Assembly: GCA_034509755.1 (NCBI GenBank)
Contig: CM067541.1
Location: 59,221,556 to 59,285,555, forward strand
Source of the DNA: Anisodus tanguticus
Lineage: Eukaryota > Streptophyta > Magnoliopsida > Solanales > Solanaceae
DNA: 64,000 nt
Direction: 5' to 3'
Under the pieces are notes generated by a model. The model was given only the letters and a program-made list of their open reading frames with translations, was not told where the DNA came from and ran no database searches. This document shows, piece after piece, positions 35,842 to 47,015 of the stretch; within the stretch, counting starts at the first letter, position 1, and every line of letters begins with the position of its first letter. Both the position numbers and the translations under genes were made by a program.

Positions 35842-36151
35842 ATTTTGGGGATGTTGAAAATGTGTTAAACTTTTTCCTCCGTCTCCTAAGTAGCATCTGT
35901 TCTCTTGATCTCAGAGCGTCATCAATTGAACTGAACACACTGTTTTAGCGTCGTTTCTATCTACGTAGATTGACTGAATATGATCAGTGCCTCTGCCTAA
36001 CCTTTGAGAGGCCTTTCGAGCTACAGATAAGGAGCTGCTTATATCAACAAGAAAGAAAAGTAGCTAATAAACGATAGGAGCTATTTTACATTTTTAATGC
36101 CTGTGGTCCACAGTTTTCATGACTAAACGAATTGGGGCTTCATTATTAAAA

Positions 36152-37134
36152 GGGAGAAGGGCCAAATATTCCTATCTACTTTATTTTTTTATTAGCTAAT
36201 TTTATCTTCCGTTAGTAACTGTGAACAGAAATACCCATGTCGTCTTCAAACTTTACATTTTTAACCCTATTTGGATGGAAATCCTCTTAAATTACTCATA
36301 TTAAAAAAATTACCAACCCCCTTTATTGACCCACCCCGACTTGCCTATCATCAAGCTTAAAACTTCTTTCGTGGAGAAAAAAAGAAGAAGCAAAACACAC
36401 CCAAATGATAAACCCAAAATCGTCAAGCAGAATTCTATAATGGTGCACTGGCGGAGATCATTGGCGTCTTACTCTGCTCTTGCTGACATCCAACAAATCC
36501 CAATTCCCTTTTTCATCTCAATTCAATGCCATATCCATTGTACATTGTCATTTTAACATAATATAATCGCCATGAAACTGATCAACAAGGACTACTTACA
36601 GTGGAGAAAGAAGAAGAAACCAGCTTCAAGAAACAGAAGATACCCAAGTTTTTGTTGACAAGGTAAAGTCCACTACACATTTTCAACACACTAATCTCAT
36701 GGACAGTAGCAGTACAAGTGTTGTTGCTGAAAGAAGCAAAAAAGCTATGGTGAAAACCCCTTTATTAGGGAGGTTGAGAAAACACTAGTTGATTGGCAAA
36801 ACAGGAAGACTTATTTATTGAGATTCCATTTTCCTTTATTGACTAATCCAACTGTGTTATTCAATAGGATTATCTTAGGTGGGTTTTGTGGTTTGGATGT
36901 GTTTTTGCTTCTTTTTTTTCTTCGTGAAAGAAGCTTCAAGCTTGATGATGATAGGAGGCGGGGGTAACAAAAGTTGAGATTTTTTTTGAAATCAAGAGTA
37001 TTTAGGGATTTTCATCAAAATATGGTTATAAGTGTGAAGTTTGAAGATGGCATGGTATTTTTGTTCACAATCACTAACGGAAGATAAAATTAACTAATAA
37101 AACAAAGTAGATGTATATATTTGGCCCTTTTCCC
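36152..37134. mobile_element. Mutator-like element (MULE) 1, non-autonomous
   Basis: A 983-bp element flanked by the perfect 9-bp direct repeat ttattaaaa (36143-36151 and 37135-37143). Terminal inverted repeats of about 250 bp begin GGGAGAAGGGCC on the left and, on the opposite strand, GGGAAAAGGGCC on the right. They include the shared motif ATCTTCCGTTAGT and, further in, a CATCAAGCTT block. No transposase. The central 450 bp contain an open frame (36326-36556) that I do not recognise. Confidence 0.93.
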
Positions 37135-37344
37135 TTATTAAAATCGTATCAGTAATTAAGTTTTTAGTTCTCACGTTATCTTAAAAGTGTACTAGACCAG
37201 TTTCTCTGAAGTAACAAATACAACTTCCATCACAAAGACCTTAAAGGTTAGTGTGGAGTGTTGACCGGCATAAGGGAAAGGTAGCAAAACATATAAATTA
37301 GTGAAATGAAGGATGATTGAAAAGTGGAATATACAAACAAAGAA

Positions 37345-38411
37345 CGGAAATGGGCCAAATATACTCATGCACTATTGGAAAAGGGTCAAATATATCCCTC
37401 GTTATACTTTGGGTCAAAATATATTTCTGTCATTATACTATTAGTTCAAATGTACTCGTGTTCAGTTAAAGTTGTCCAAGATGGACATCCAATCTTATAT
37501 GATACTAACATTTGATGAGTTTGATCCACGTGGCTCAGCACGCTAACCCATTATACACCTACCCTCTATTTATTCTTCGGCCACTAAAATTTTCATCCCC
37601 TCCACCATCATTACCATTGTGACCATTACTGCCTCCATTACAACTAAATTACGACTTTGATTTGCTGAAAGGTTTCGAGCCAGACAGCATTCCCCTTAAC
37701 AGTTGTTTTCTTTCTATCTTTAGGAAGAAAATAGGAGAAGAGGTGGGGCCTAGTCGTGAAGTATAGGATAGAGACAGGCAAAGAAAAAAATATAATCTTT
37801 ATTGATATTCAGAGAAGCATGACATATAGATAATTCTAATCTTTGTAAATTTGTTTCTAGATGGCTATCGATCAAAATGTTTAACTGAAACTGGGTTAGG
37901 TTCTTTTATTTTTTTTGGGGTTTTATTTATTTGGCCGGTAACAGAGATACAATCTTTATTGATATTCACAGAAGCATGATATACAGATAATTCTAATTTT
38001 TGTAGATGATTAGTTGATCAAAATATGTAGATTGAAACTGGTTTGATTCTTTTTTCCTTTTTTTTTTTTGCAAATTCCTCAGCCATGATGACATCATCAT
38101 CATCTCCGCCACCATTGGCTGGGGCTGGCTGTGGGGAATTGGTAGTGGGGGAAGGAAATTTTAGTGGTTGAAGAACAAATAGAGGGTAGGGGTAAAATGG
38201 GTTAGGGTGCTGACGTGACATGTCATGTGTCATCAACCTCATTAATATTAGTGTCATGTAGGATTGGATGTCCACCTTGAACAACTTTAACAGAAGATGG
38301 ATATATTTAAATCAATAGTATAACGGCAGAAGTATATTTGAACTCAAAATATAACGAGAGCTATATTTGGCCCTTTTCTAATAGTACATGGGTATATTTA
38401 GCCCTTTTTCG
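37345..38411. mobile_element. Mutator-like element (MULE) 2, non-autonomous
   Basis: A 1067-bp element flanked by the perfect 9-bp direct repeat aacaaagaa (37336-37344 and 38412-38420). Its terminal inverted repeats of about 270 bp share the GGGCCAAATATA-type start with MULE 1 but are otherwise different. The interior holds a direct duplication of about 150 bp (units near 37790 and 37945, each with AATCTTTATTGATATTCA). No transposase frame. Confidence 0.93.
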
Positions 38412-38420
38412 AACAAAGAA

Positions 38421-41400
38421 ACCCAGCAAATTGGATCTTCTTGAATTGGACCGCAAGAAGATTCCATGATGAAAAAATCCGTATCATTCCCAAAATAATG
38501 GCCAATAAAAAGAATTCTCATTGTAAATATTTTAATTGGTAACATTAAGAGTATATATGGTCTCAAAGTATAAGAAGGGTATAATTAAGATACTTCATAT
38601 ATAGTAAAAAAGTAAATTTGAATTTTCCCCCAAAAACACTAGACAAAGATGAAAAATGCAACTGGTGTAACTTGACACTAGACAAAGATGAAAAAATGCA
38701 ACTGGTGTAACTTTACTGCTCAAGTACACATTGTACTTTTCAAGAGGTTGTTTTTACTGCTTGAATATGTGATGATCATATGACAACAATTTTTACCGTT
38801 GTCCCTAGACTTGGTTTTAAAAACTGAAGGAGAACAAATACTTAGGAGTTAGGACCAACCAAGGCTTTTCTCCGAAATAAATAAATAAATTTGGCTAGAG
38901 TTTTTTATCCCTACAGTAAGTGTAAGTTATTATCCTTTTTAGATCTCCTTCCTATTTTTGGGTGTCTGGTTATGTAATTCAAAAGAAAGTGAAAGGCCAA
39001 AGGAAGAGAGCCAAAACCGTGTGGTCTGTTTCATGGCAATAGCAGGGCACAATGCATGGCAAACGTTCAATTCCTCTTGTCATTTCGTTACAAGGACTGA
39101 TGATATGTAGGGGCTGTGTGGCGTTTTCAGCCGTAAGAAATTATTGGAAATTGGCACACAAATGGCAATTTGTGTTGTGGACGACTGTTTTTGGGAGCAT
39201 CCCCGCAACTTCCTATTCTTTTGTCCCTCATGTACAAAACGAGCTACCAAACACTAGCTATTATCACAAATTAAGAGATGTATCCTTATAATCTTAAACG
39301 TGTTTAATTTTACATGCACTAACAGTAAAATAAGTGCATACTATTCGTGTATTTTAACTATCTAATTATAATCTACCTCTGTTAGTTGACCTATCAATGT
39401 ATAAAACTCTAATCAATATGTCTAAACAAAATATCATCTTGTAGAGGTGGATATATCATTGTAACACTGACTTTATCTAAACTCAATATTTTTGACGCAA
39501 AGCGTAAATTTATATATTAAAAATTATTACATTGAAACAAATAGTAGGTATTAGCCCTGTAAAACTTTTGCTGCAGGAATTGTCTCTATCTTTTATCTGT
39601 ATTCTTCTACACATATGAAGATAAGTATTTACCAATTAGAGAGGTCCACTCATACATGTATTGGTGATTATGTTAATATATTAATACATCACAAATTATT
39701 TGAACTAAGAATTGATATTCGGAATAAATTCTGTTTCTTTTCCTAACGGTCGTGTAATTATATAACAAATCATACAGTGCCGTACAATTATTATATTCAT
39801 AATAACACGTGTTTTAGTACTGGAGAGCAGCTAGAGTTTTGTCCTTTAATAGTTTTAGAAAAGAAAATAATAGATTCTCTTTGGCTGGAAAATAATGTAC
39901 GTAACTTCTACAACTGGATGATCTTAACTGATGTTTAAGTCAACGCATAGATATCAGTGCTTAATCATAATAATAAGATTCCATGAGGATTCATTTTCTT
40001 TTTGTTAATAAATTTGATCAGATATTAAAGTAGTTAAATATCTATGCTCACTCAAATAATGCAATATCAAAATTTTACCATGAGTTTTTACCCTTTCTCT
40101 CATATATATTTAATATATCAGATATCTTCTTGTCCGATTTTATTTTGGAACATAACACACTAATCTCATATGGTCTTGTTTAAATCTTATTAACTTTCCA
40201 CCGTTTGTTTTCTTCCTCATACCTAATTGAAGACTCATTGTAACACGTTTCTATATAAATAAAATCATTCCCAATTATGATTATCTGAAAAAAGGTCTAA
40301 ATCTTCAAAAGGATATTACCATGTATAAATGAATTCTAGTTCTAAGTGTAATAGAAGTCTACCCTATCCAAAATCCAAACCCAATTAATCTGGACAAGTT
40401 TATTTACACTAATAAAGCATATAAGTTGAAATACTTTCTTATTCAATTTCGTCTTTAATATAGGGACAAAGGATAAGGCATCATTAGCCTCCAAACCTAT
40501 GACCGAAGTTCCACGACATACCTTTACTTTCTGGGGTCTTATTACCTTGGTGAACTATTTTAAAAGAGTCTTATTATCATGCTGTACTATTTTAAAACGG
40601 AATAGTTAATATCTTGAAATTGTAAATTTAAATTCTTATGGGAGAGTGAGATAACTCTTCTTACCGCATGTATATTTTTTTCTTTTCTTTTTAATTCTTT
40701 CTGTTATTTTCTCTTTTTTCTTATTCTTTTCTTTCTTCAACATTTCCTCCGAGCCAACAATGGCTGCTGCCCCTTTTAAATTTGCCATGGCCGGAATTTG
40801 AAATTTCTCCAAACTTTTCTATTTCTTGGTTGTGTTTCTTTAGAGGGACAATAATGGATGGAGATTCTCATTCTCCTTCTCAATCTGATCTTAGATTTTA
40901 TTTTTCTTGTTTGGAGTTTTTCGATCACTTCTTCGTCGGCCTTTTCCGACGTTAACAGAACTTTTGAAAAAAGAAAGAAAAAAAACTATTTTAAAAAAAT
41001 ATAATAATAATTAATTATGTATAATTAAATGTGAATTACCCAATTAAAGAATGATATGTGTAAAAGTTGATCAGATTTTAACTTATTTTTTTACTCTTAT
41101 GTGCCTTCAAGAGAGTTGAAAGAAATAATCTCTTTTGATTATTTTCATTAATTGAAAAGTATATATATAAGTTACATATTTTCATAATAGGAGAATCATA
41201 TTCCTATTTTACTCCTAAATCCTTATTCTACCATAATTCTAACTATACAATTATGATAAGTGTACAAGACTAATTAAGATAACCTTTACACTATAATATA
41301 CCATACATATATATACCAAATATACAAGTGTGCCTGTGATGGGCATTCTATCCGAGATGGGCTCTTGTCCGAAATGGGCCATTACCCGTGATATACACTT

Positions 41401-41988
41401 CTATATATCAAGTGCATATTACCTTGTTTAACAAGAGTAAGCACACTTTCCTTGCTACTTCAGTGCCTAAGAATATGTTTATTTCATTTTTAAAAAGTTC
41501 AAAAGATAATAAGACCACAAAAAAGAAAAATGTATCACGGAAACTTTAGTAATAAGTTGGGGATGATAATGCAAAGTCAAATAATCTTTGAACAAATAAA
41601 GAAAATATTTATAAATTTAATGTAAATATTTATTAAGGATCTCTACTATCGCACTGCGTCAGCTATTCTAATCTGTTGTATTAAACTATTTATGATCTTC
41701 TTTTTTAGATTAATTTCACGTATATGATTACTGATTAGTTACCTATAATAAACAAACAAAAAGACATTGTAGACCCTCAAATCCAAAGCCAAGATTTGCA
41801 CTTACAGTTTACTCTTATAACTTCACAACACAGACACACACATAGTATTTCTCTGCCATTTTTTTTGTACACCAATCCAATCTGCTCCATTCTTCTACTC
41901 CATATATTTCTTCAAATTACTTCTTCTAATCAAATCAAAATCAATCTTTGTTTATTAAACATTAATAAAGGGGTCTAATTAAAAAACC
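38421..41988. other. Long intergenic region
   Basis: Contains a 39-bp tandem duplication (38637-38714, units opening CACTAGACAAAG). Near 41100-41450 there is possible LTR-derived sequence with GGGC-rich direct motifs (TGATGGGC, AGATGGGC, AAATGGGC). An open frame at 39052-39291 has no family features. The last 200 bp are the leader and promoter of the HSP20-like gene. Nothing else is recognised. Confidence 0.4.
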
Positions 41989-42456
41989 ATGAAGGTTCAT
42001 CCAGCACCAAGGAAACGCAACGACATCGTATCGAATTTCTCTCCGGCTTGTCGCCAAAAGAAGCTTCGAAGACTCCCACATATCTTCGCGAAGGTTCTAG
42101 AACTTCCTTTCCATTCCGATGCTGACGTGTCAATCCAAGAAACCTCCGATTCATTGCGCTTTATCATCCCAACTGATGACGGGGGCAATAATGTTAGGGC
42201 CCACATAGTCGAGATCTATCCAGGTGTTACTAAGATTGTTATCTTAGGTGACAACGTTTTCGATTCGTCTTTGTCTGGATTGGAGCTTGACTTGTGGCGG
42301 TTTCGGTTACCGGCGGTGACTGTGCCGGAGCTGGCTACCGCCGCCTTTAGTGACGGTGAGCTGGTGGTGACGGTGCCTAAAGGGCCGGATGACGGCGGTG
42401 GTGACGGTGGAGATGGTGATATTGGTGGAGCTGGTCGTCTTGTTCTTGTACAATAA
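41989..42456 (+). CDS. HSP20-like (alpha-crystallin domain) protein
   Basis: A single-exon gene of 155 aa with ATG at 41989. The N-terminus is basic (MKVHPAPRKRN) with the family block KKLRRLPHIFAKVLELPFHS. An alpha-crystallin-type beta-sandwich region follows (residues about 45-130) with DADVSIQETSDSLRF, VEIYPGVTKIVI, LDLWRFRLPA and GELVVTVPKG. The tail is Gly/Asp-rich (DGGGDGGDGDIGG). It resembles the plant HSP20-like chaperone superfamily proteins of Arabidopsis type At1g20870/At1g76440, as I recall them, which are shorter than and distinct from classical small heat-shock proteins. Chaperone activity is inferred from the fold. No heat-shock element was identified. Confidence 0.85.
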   Translation: MKVHPAPRKRNDIVSNFSPACRQKKLRRLPHIFAKVLELPFHSDADVSIQETSDSLRFIIPTDDGGNNVRAHIVEIYPGVTKIVILGDNVFDSSLSGLELDLWRFRLPAVTVPELATAAFSDGELVVTVPKGPDDGGGDGGDGDIGGAGRLVLVQ

Positions 42457-42693
42457 TATCCTCTCTAATTTCAGCTATGTTGTTTTTAAAATTTTTAATT
42501 GTTAGGTTTGGTTAATTTCAACTGTGAGATATAATTTGAACAATGTGATGTTTAAATGAAATGGTTCCATGTGAATTGGTGTTGCTTTCTTGTGGTCTGA
42601 ATTTTTGTCAGCGCACATAGCGAGAGTTTAGTGATCGAGGCTCTACTTTTATGTACAAATTTTACTATATCCTTTGCTTTTCAATACTACTTA

Positions 42694-42976
42694 CTCCCTC
42701 CGTCTGATCCAAAAAGATTATCTTATTTTCCTTATTAGTTTATCCCAAAAAGATTGACACATTATTATAGTATTTATAAATAATTTAGCTTTATGAGATA
42801 ACTTACAGTAACATAAATATCTCAAATTTGTTTTGGATCACACATTTCTACATTTAAAAATAATTTAATTTTATGAGATTTAAGACTTGTTTTGGACCAC
42901 ACATTCAAAAATCTTCCTTTATTTCTTAAACTCTATGTCAAGTCAAACTAAGACAATTTTTTTGGGAGGAAGGGGT
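42694..42976. mobile_element. Stowaway-like MITE downstream of the HSP20-like gene
   Basis: About 283 bp, starting CTCCCTCCGTCTGATCC after TA and ending TTGGGAGGAAGGGG before TA. The interior resembles the MITE in the LTPG intron (AAAAAGATTRTCTTA, CAAACTAAGACAAT), so both are one family. Confidence 0.75.
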
Positions 42977-43534
42977 TACTAATTACTGAGCTAACATGTA
43001 AGTGTCTAACTAATAATAATAGGCCACCCAGGAATGGAAAAGAACAAGTTTATTGTTAATTTCAGTGGCAATGCATAGTCAAAGTTGGCTTATAGGTTTG
43101 GTATTCAAGTTCTAGGAATTTGTCATATTCACAAGATGGTGTACCTTGAGTTTCTTATTTGATTGTTCTATGTATGTATATATTAGATAAGATTTATGAT
43201 TGCCTAAGACTGAACTTCCCTCATGTACATATTTATTTTTGGGTGATTGTCCATTGCTATGGTCTCAATAATGTTGCCTTTTTGCTTACAGAAATGCTAG
43301 TTCATCTGATATTCTTGGTTACCATTTTTCTAAAATTTATTTGTAGACTTTGTATGATCGTAATGCTGTGACTACTCTGTAAAGTTGATTTTTCCAATTC
43401 CTTTACGTCCTCATCTTGATGGCGCTGGTGCATGTCAAAGCAGCTAGATATAAGGTGATGCCTGTGTAACTCTGTTTAGAGGCTCCAATTTTCTAATCAA
43501 GAATTGATCTCGAACCCTCTGATTTTCTCAAGTA
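42977..43534. other. Short intergenic stretch
   Basis: AT-rich. One open frame (43159-43371) has hydrophobic composition and no recognisable features. Nothing supported. Confidence 0.3.
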
Positions 43535-43539
43535 TGTTG

Positions 43540-44692
43540 TGTTGGGAGATTTTTGATCTATGGTACTTTATAATGCAGTACGGGAAGTATATTACTATTA
43601 CAAGTATTCGAAAGGATAAACAAAGATTGAATAATTCAACTAGAAATCCAAAATTACAATTGAACCACAAAACTGAAATTACAATTTTGTTGAAGACGGA
43701 AAAATGGAAACTGTTTTTGCTGAGTCGAGTGTGGCACTCTGTCCTTAAGACAATATTGCCCCGTATGTATCCTTTATACGTCCTGGACAATTTGTCTCCC
43801 AAGATAAAACAGCAATGGAACACTTGAGCAAAGGAAACTCAAATGCTACCGTGAAGAATATTGAGTAACGAAATGATGCTTGGAAGTTGTAGGAAGAAAC
43901 TGTTTTGGTTGTGTAATTTCGTGCCTTGTTCTTAGTGTTATTCTTAGTGCTCAACAATGGTGTAAGAGGGTGTTTATATAGGTGAGGGAGGGGCTGAAAC
44001 TCGCCTCCATAATAGCTAAATAATGGCCATTATGGAGGTAGTAAAGCCACCACATAAATGGTGAAAGACCAACGGATTTGGCCATTATAGGAGGAGTAAT
44101 TCAGCCAAAATAAATGGTGAATTGAGTGCTTGGCGTTTTCGCTTTGTTGTCCAAATTTCGACGTTCGGAAACTTCGGGGACCAAACTCGTACATCCGAAA
44201 GAATTCGGTCCGAACTCGTACATCCGGAAACTTCGGGATCAAACTGTACTTCTGGCAAAGTTCTCTGGCCCAAAAAGATAATATCCCACGACCCGGAACT
44301 CGGATCCGGACGGGCGGGCGGCGGCGCGCGTGGTCTTTCCTCGAACCGAAGCACATCTAGATCCTCCCTCCTTTAAACACATGGGATACCCCTTGGGGTC
44401 CCAAACCCCAAACCAATTTCGAGTCTTATATATACAACAATTCTTTCTTCCTCTACCGATGAGGGAGAATTGAACACAATACCACACTTTCCATGCTTCA
44501 AACACCTTACTTCGTGAACCAATATCTCTTTCATTTCTCAATGAAATTTGACGATTCTTGGCCCTACGGTTATCTACGTACTTAGTAGATCATGCATGTG
44601 TGAAGAACCGAATTCTCCAATATGCATAACACTAGTGTTTAAGCCGTTAAAGTTGGTCGGTCGCAACTCCCGCCAAAGGCTAATTTCCAACA
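43540..44692 (-). mobile_element. Solo LTR with perfect 5-bp target duplication
   Basis: A 1153-bp LTR (TGTTGG to CCAACA) in minus orientation, flanked by tgttg on both sides (43535-43539 and 44693-44697). It belongs to the same family as 3113-4333 and 7683-8849, with a shared GC-rich core near 44300-44335. Long open frames on both strands at 44030-44541 result from that GC-rich core and are not genes. Confidence 0.95.
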
Positions 44693-45236
44693 TGTTGCAG
44701 AACATAATGTTGGTTATTCTAGTATCTTGATTGTTGTTGATCTCTGAGAATTTGAGGCGCTTTGGGCTTTGGCTAATGTAAATTGGAGTGTTTAAGAAAT
44801 ATTAGAAGGTGAGCATAAAATATGACAATGATAATAACTTAGCTGCATTTGGAACAAAATCATCCCTCAATTTTGTGCAGTCCCTGTGTTATTTGTATGG
44901 TCCTCCATGTCCTTTTTTTCTTTTTGACATTTTCACTCTGTTACTATACGCAATTTCTCATGCTAGTTGTGCTTTTCGTGGTGCTTTTATGCAGTAATAT
45001 TCCACCCTGTGGCCCTTGGTTCCATCTTTTCCGACATTTTGTGTTCTTTGAAGTCGATCTTCTCCTTTGTTGTGTTATGATTCCTTATTCTTAGTCTATA
45101 TAGCCTGTACTACCTGGCCGTTAAACGTTGTCTACTAGGGACAATATCTGGATTCAGTGTTCCGTTGATAAAAGCACTGAAATAACTCTGATTGAAATTT
45201 ATTGATTTATTTGTTTTCCTTTTTGAAAAAACTAAC

Positions 45237-46520
45237 TGCTAAGAGTCCCACATTGAAAATGGAATGAAAACATTGACTCCTTATATGGACTTGGACAATC
45301 ATCACCCTATAAGCTAGCTTTTGGGGTTGAGACAATCAACACCCTATAAGCTAGCTTTTGGGGTTGAGTCAGAAGCCAAAACCTAAACCCTATTTTTCCT
45401 TCACCCGTAGCCTTTGCTCTCTGTCCTGTGTTTTTTCTCTTCACCCAAAAATTGTCAGAAGCACATTTATACACAGTGATTTGTCCTATGCGTTTTTGTT
45501 TTTTCTTTTGCTTTCTGTTTCATTACCCGAGAAACACGAAAAGCTACACTGCCCGAGGAACAGAAAGTTGTCCGCTTTCTCTGCTTCCTGTTTCTTTGTC
45601 GAACAAATTGTTTTTTTTCCTGCTTTTACTCTTCCTTTACCCGAGAACCGAAGTTGTTGCTGCTCCTCGTGTCAACAAAACGTTTCTGCTTTTTTTCTTC
45701 CTTACCCGAGAACCAAAGCAGTTTGTCTCCTTTTTCGAACAAATTGTCAGAAAACAAAACTCTGTCTGTTTTGTTTCTTCCCGTTCCCGAGAATATTTTT
45801 TTTCCGAAAGTCATGCAGTCCACCCTATATAATTCGATGGGCCACAGTCATACGGCCCACTTTTCAGCGGCCCAGCAGTCTGGGAGCACAGCCGACGGGC
45901 TACATTAATCAGGCCCAATTTTCGGGAGCCAATCAGTTCGTTCCTGGCCATCCCCAATCCAGTTTGGGCCAGACTTTCGGCACTTCCACTCCTCGGCAGC
46001 TCAATAATGCGTGGTATATGGATACGGGTGCCACGTCTCACCTCACCAACAATTCTGTTAATCTTCCTCAACTGCGGAATTTAAATACTCCACAATCTAT
46101 TATGGTCGAAAATGGTCATCGCATTCCAATTCAAGGGTTTGGCCACACACTAACCCCACTACCGCATCCCCATTTCTCCATGAATAACGTCTTATATGCT
46201 CCTACATTATCAAAAACCTAATATCCATTAGGAAATTTGCCACCGATAATTTTGTATCAATTAACTTTGACCCGTTTGTATTTTTCGTACCGGGAAACTC
46301 CTTAGAAGATGCAATAGTGGGGGTGATATCTATTCCATTCCAACTCTTTGTTCGTCGATATTGGACCCCCAAATTATATTGTACACGCTTCATTTAACGA
46401 GGTTTGGGCGTGCAGGTGAGTGTTAAGAATCTCACATCGAAAATGGAATGGGAACATGGACTCCTTATATGGACTTGGACAATCCTCACCCTATAAGCTA
46501 GCTTTTGGGGTTGAGTTAAG
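45237..46520 (+). mobile_element. Ty1/copia remnant with paired LTR-like ends
   Basis: Two related direct repeats of about 100-130 bp begin TGCTAAGAGTCCCACATTG (45237) and TGTTAAGAATCTCACATCG (46421). Between them is a leader and then a gag C-terminal/protease part (about 45830-46220) with WYMDTGATSHLTNN, the copia protease active-site context. Pol is missing. In the first repeat a 37-bp unit with ATAAGCTAGCTTTTGGGG is duplicated in tandem (45295-45368). The distal frame after 46220 (RKFATDNFVS) shows degraded gag-pre-integrase start. Confidence 0.75.
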
Positions 46521-46780
46521 CTCAAGATACATTCTTTGCACTATGTCCGAATATTTTTTTTGATCCTATAGCAGAATGTTATTATAGAAAACATGTCATA
46601 TAGTAACATAATACGAGAATCCGTTCCAAAGAAGGTATGAGAATGAGAGGAGTTTTAACTATGGAACTGCTGAAAAGTCATAAATTATCATTTCATTTCT
46701 CAATTATCAAAAATAACATTAACCGTTCACCAATGATGCTTCATATGCAATAAGATATGGAAGCAATATCTCCTAACATC
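46521..46780. other. Short stretch before the SINE
   Basis: AT-rich; nothing recognised. Confidence 0.3.
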
Positions 46781-46794
46781 AGGAATTAAGAATA

Positions 46795-47010
46795 AACTAG
46801 AGCCAAGTTGGTGTACCAATAGAGCGTGGTACCGCAAGGTCACGAGTTCGATCCCCTGCATAAACCTTCTTGGTTGAGCCTGTCACACATGGCTTGCCAA
46901 GTGTGGTTAATCGGCTGACGTGGTTTGCAGGCTATTGCGGCAGTCCGGGGTTTACCCTGTGCGTACTCGAGAGAGTAGCGGCTGCGGGTTCCTTCGTCAA
47001 CAAAAAAAAG
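46795..47010 (+). mobile_element. tRNA-derived SINE with 14-bp target duplication
   Basis: The 216-bp insert is flanked by aggaattaagaata at 46781-46794 and 47011-47024. It begins with a tRNA-like head: box A-like AGCCAAGTTGGTGTACC and box B GAGTTCGATCC at 46844-46854. It ends with an A-rich tail (CAACAAAAAAAAG). This is a textbook plant SINE. The family (a Solanaceae SolS type is likely) cannot be named without a library. Confidence 0.92.
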
Positions 47011-47015
47011 AGGAA

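Noticed and set aside
37324..38566. Small frames at 37324, 38018 and 38378 as genes
   Set aside because: They lie in the inverted repeats of MULE 2 or across its border and are mirrored by the repeat structure.
44030..44541. Several overlapping frames of 76-108 codons on both strands
   Set aside because: They fall in the GC-rich core of a solo LTR, which lacks stop codons by composition; equivalent regions of the sister LTRs do not keep the frames.
45358..46221. 287-codon open frame read as one protein
   Set aside because: The first half is a low-complexity leader between LTR-like repeats and only the last third is copia gag/protease. It is not a host gene.
46801..46870. tRNA gene
   Set aside because: A and B box-like sequences are present, but no cloverleaf acceptor stem closes, and a 14-bp target duplication and A-rich tail show it is a SINE.
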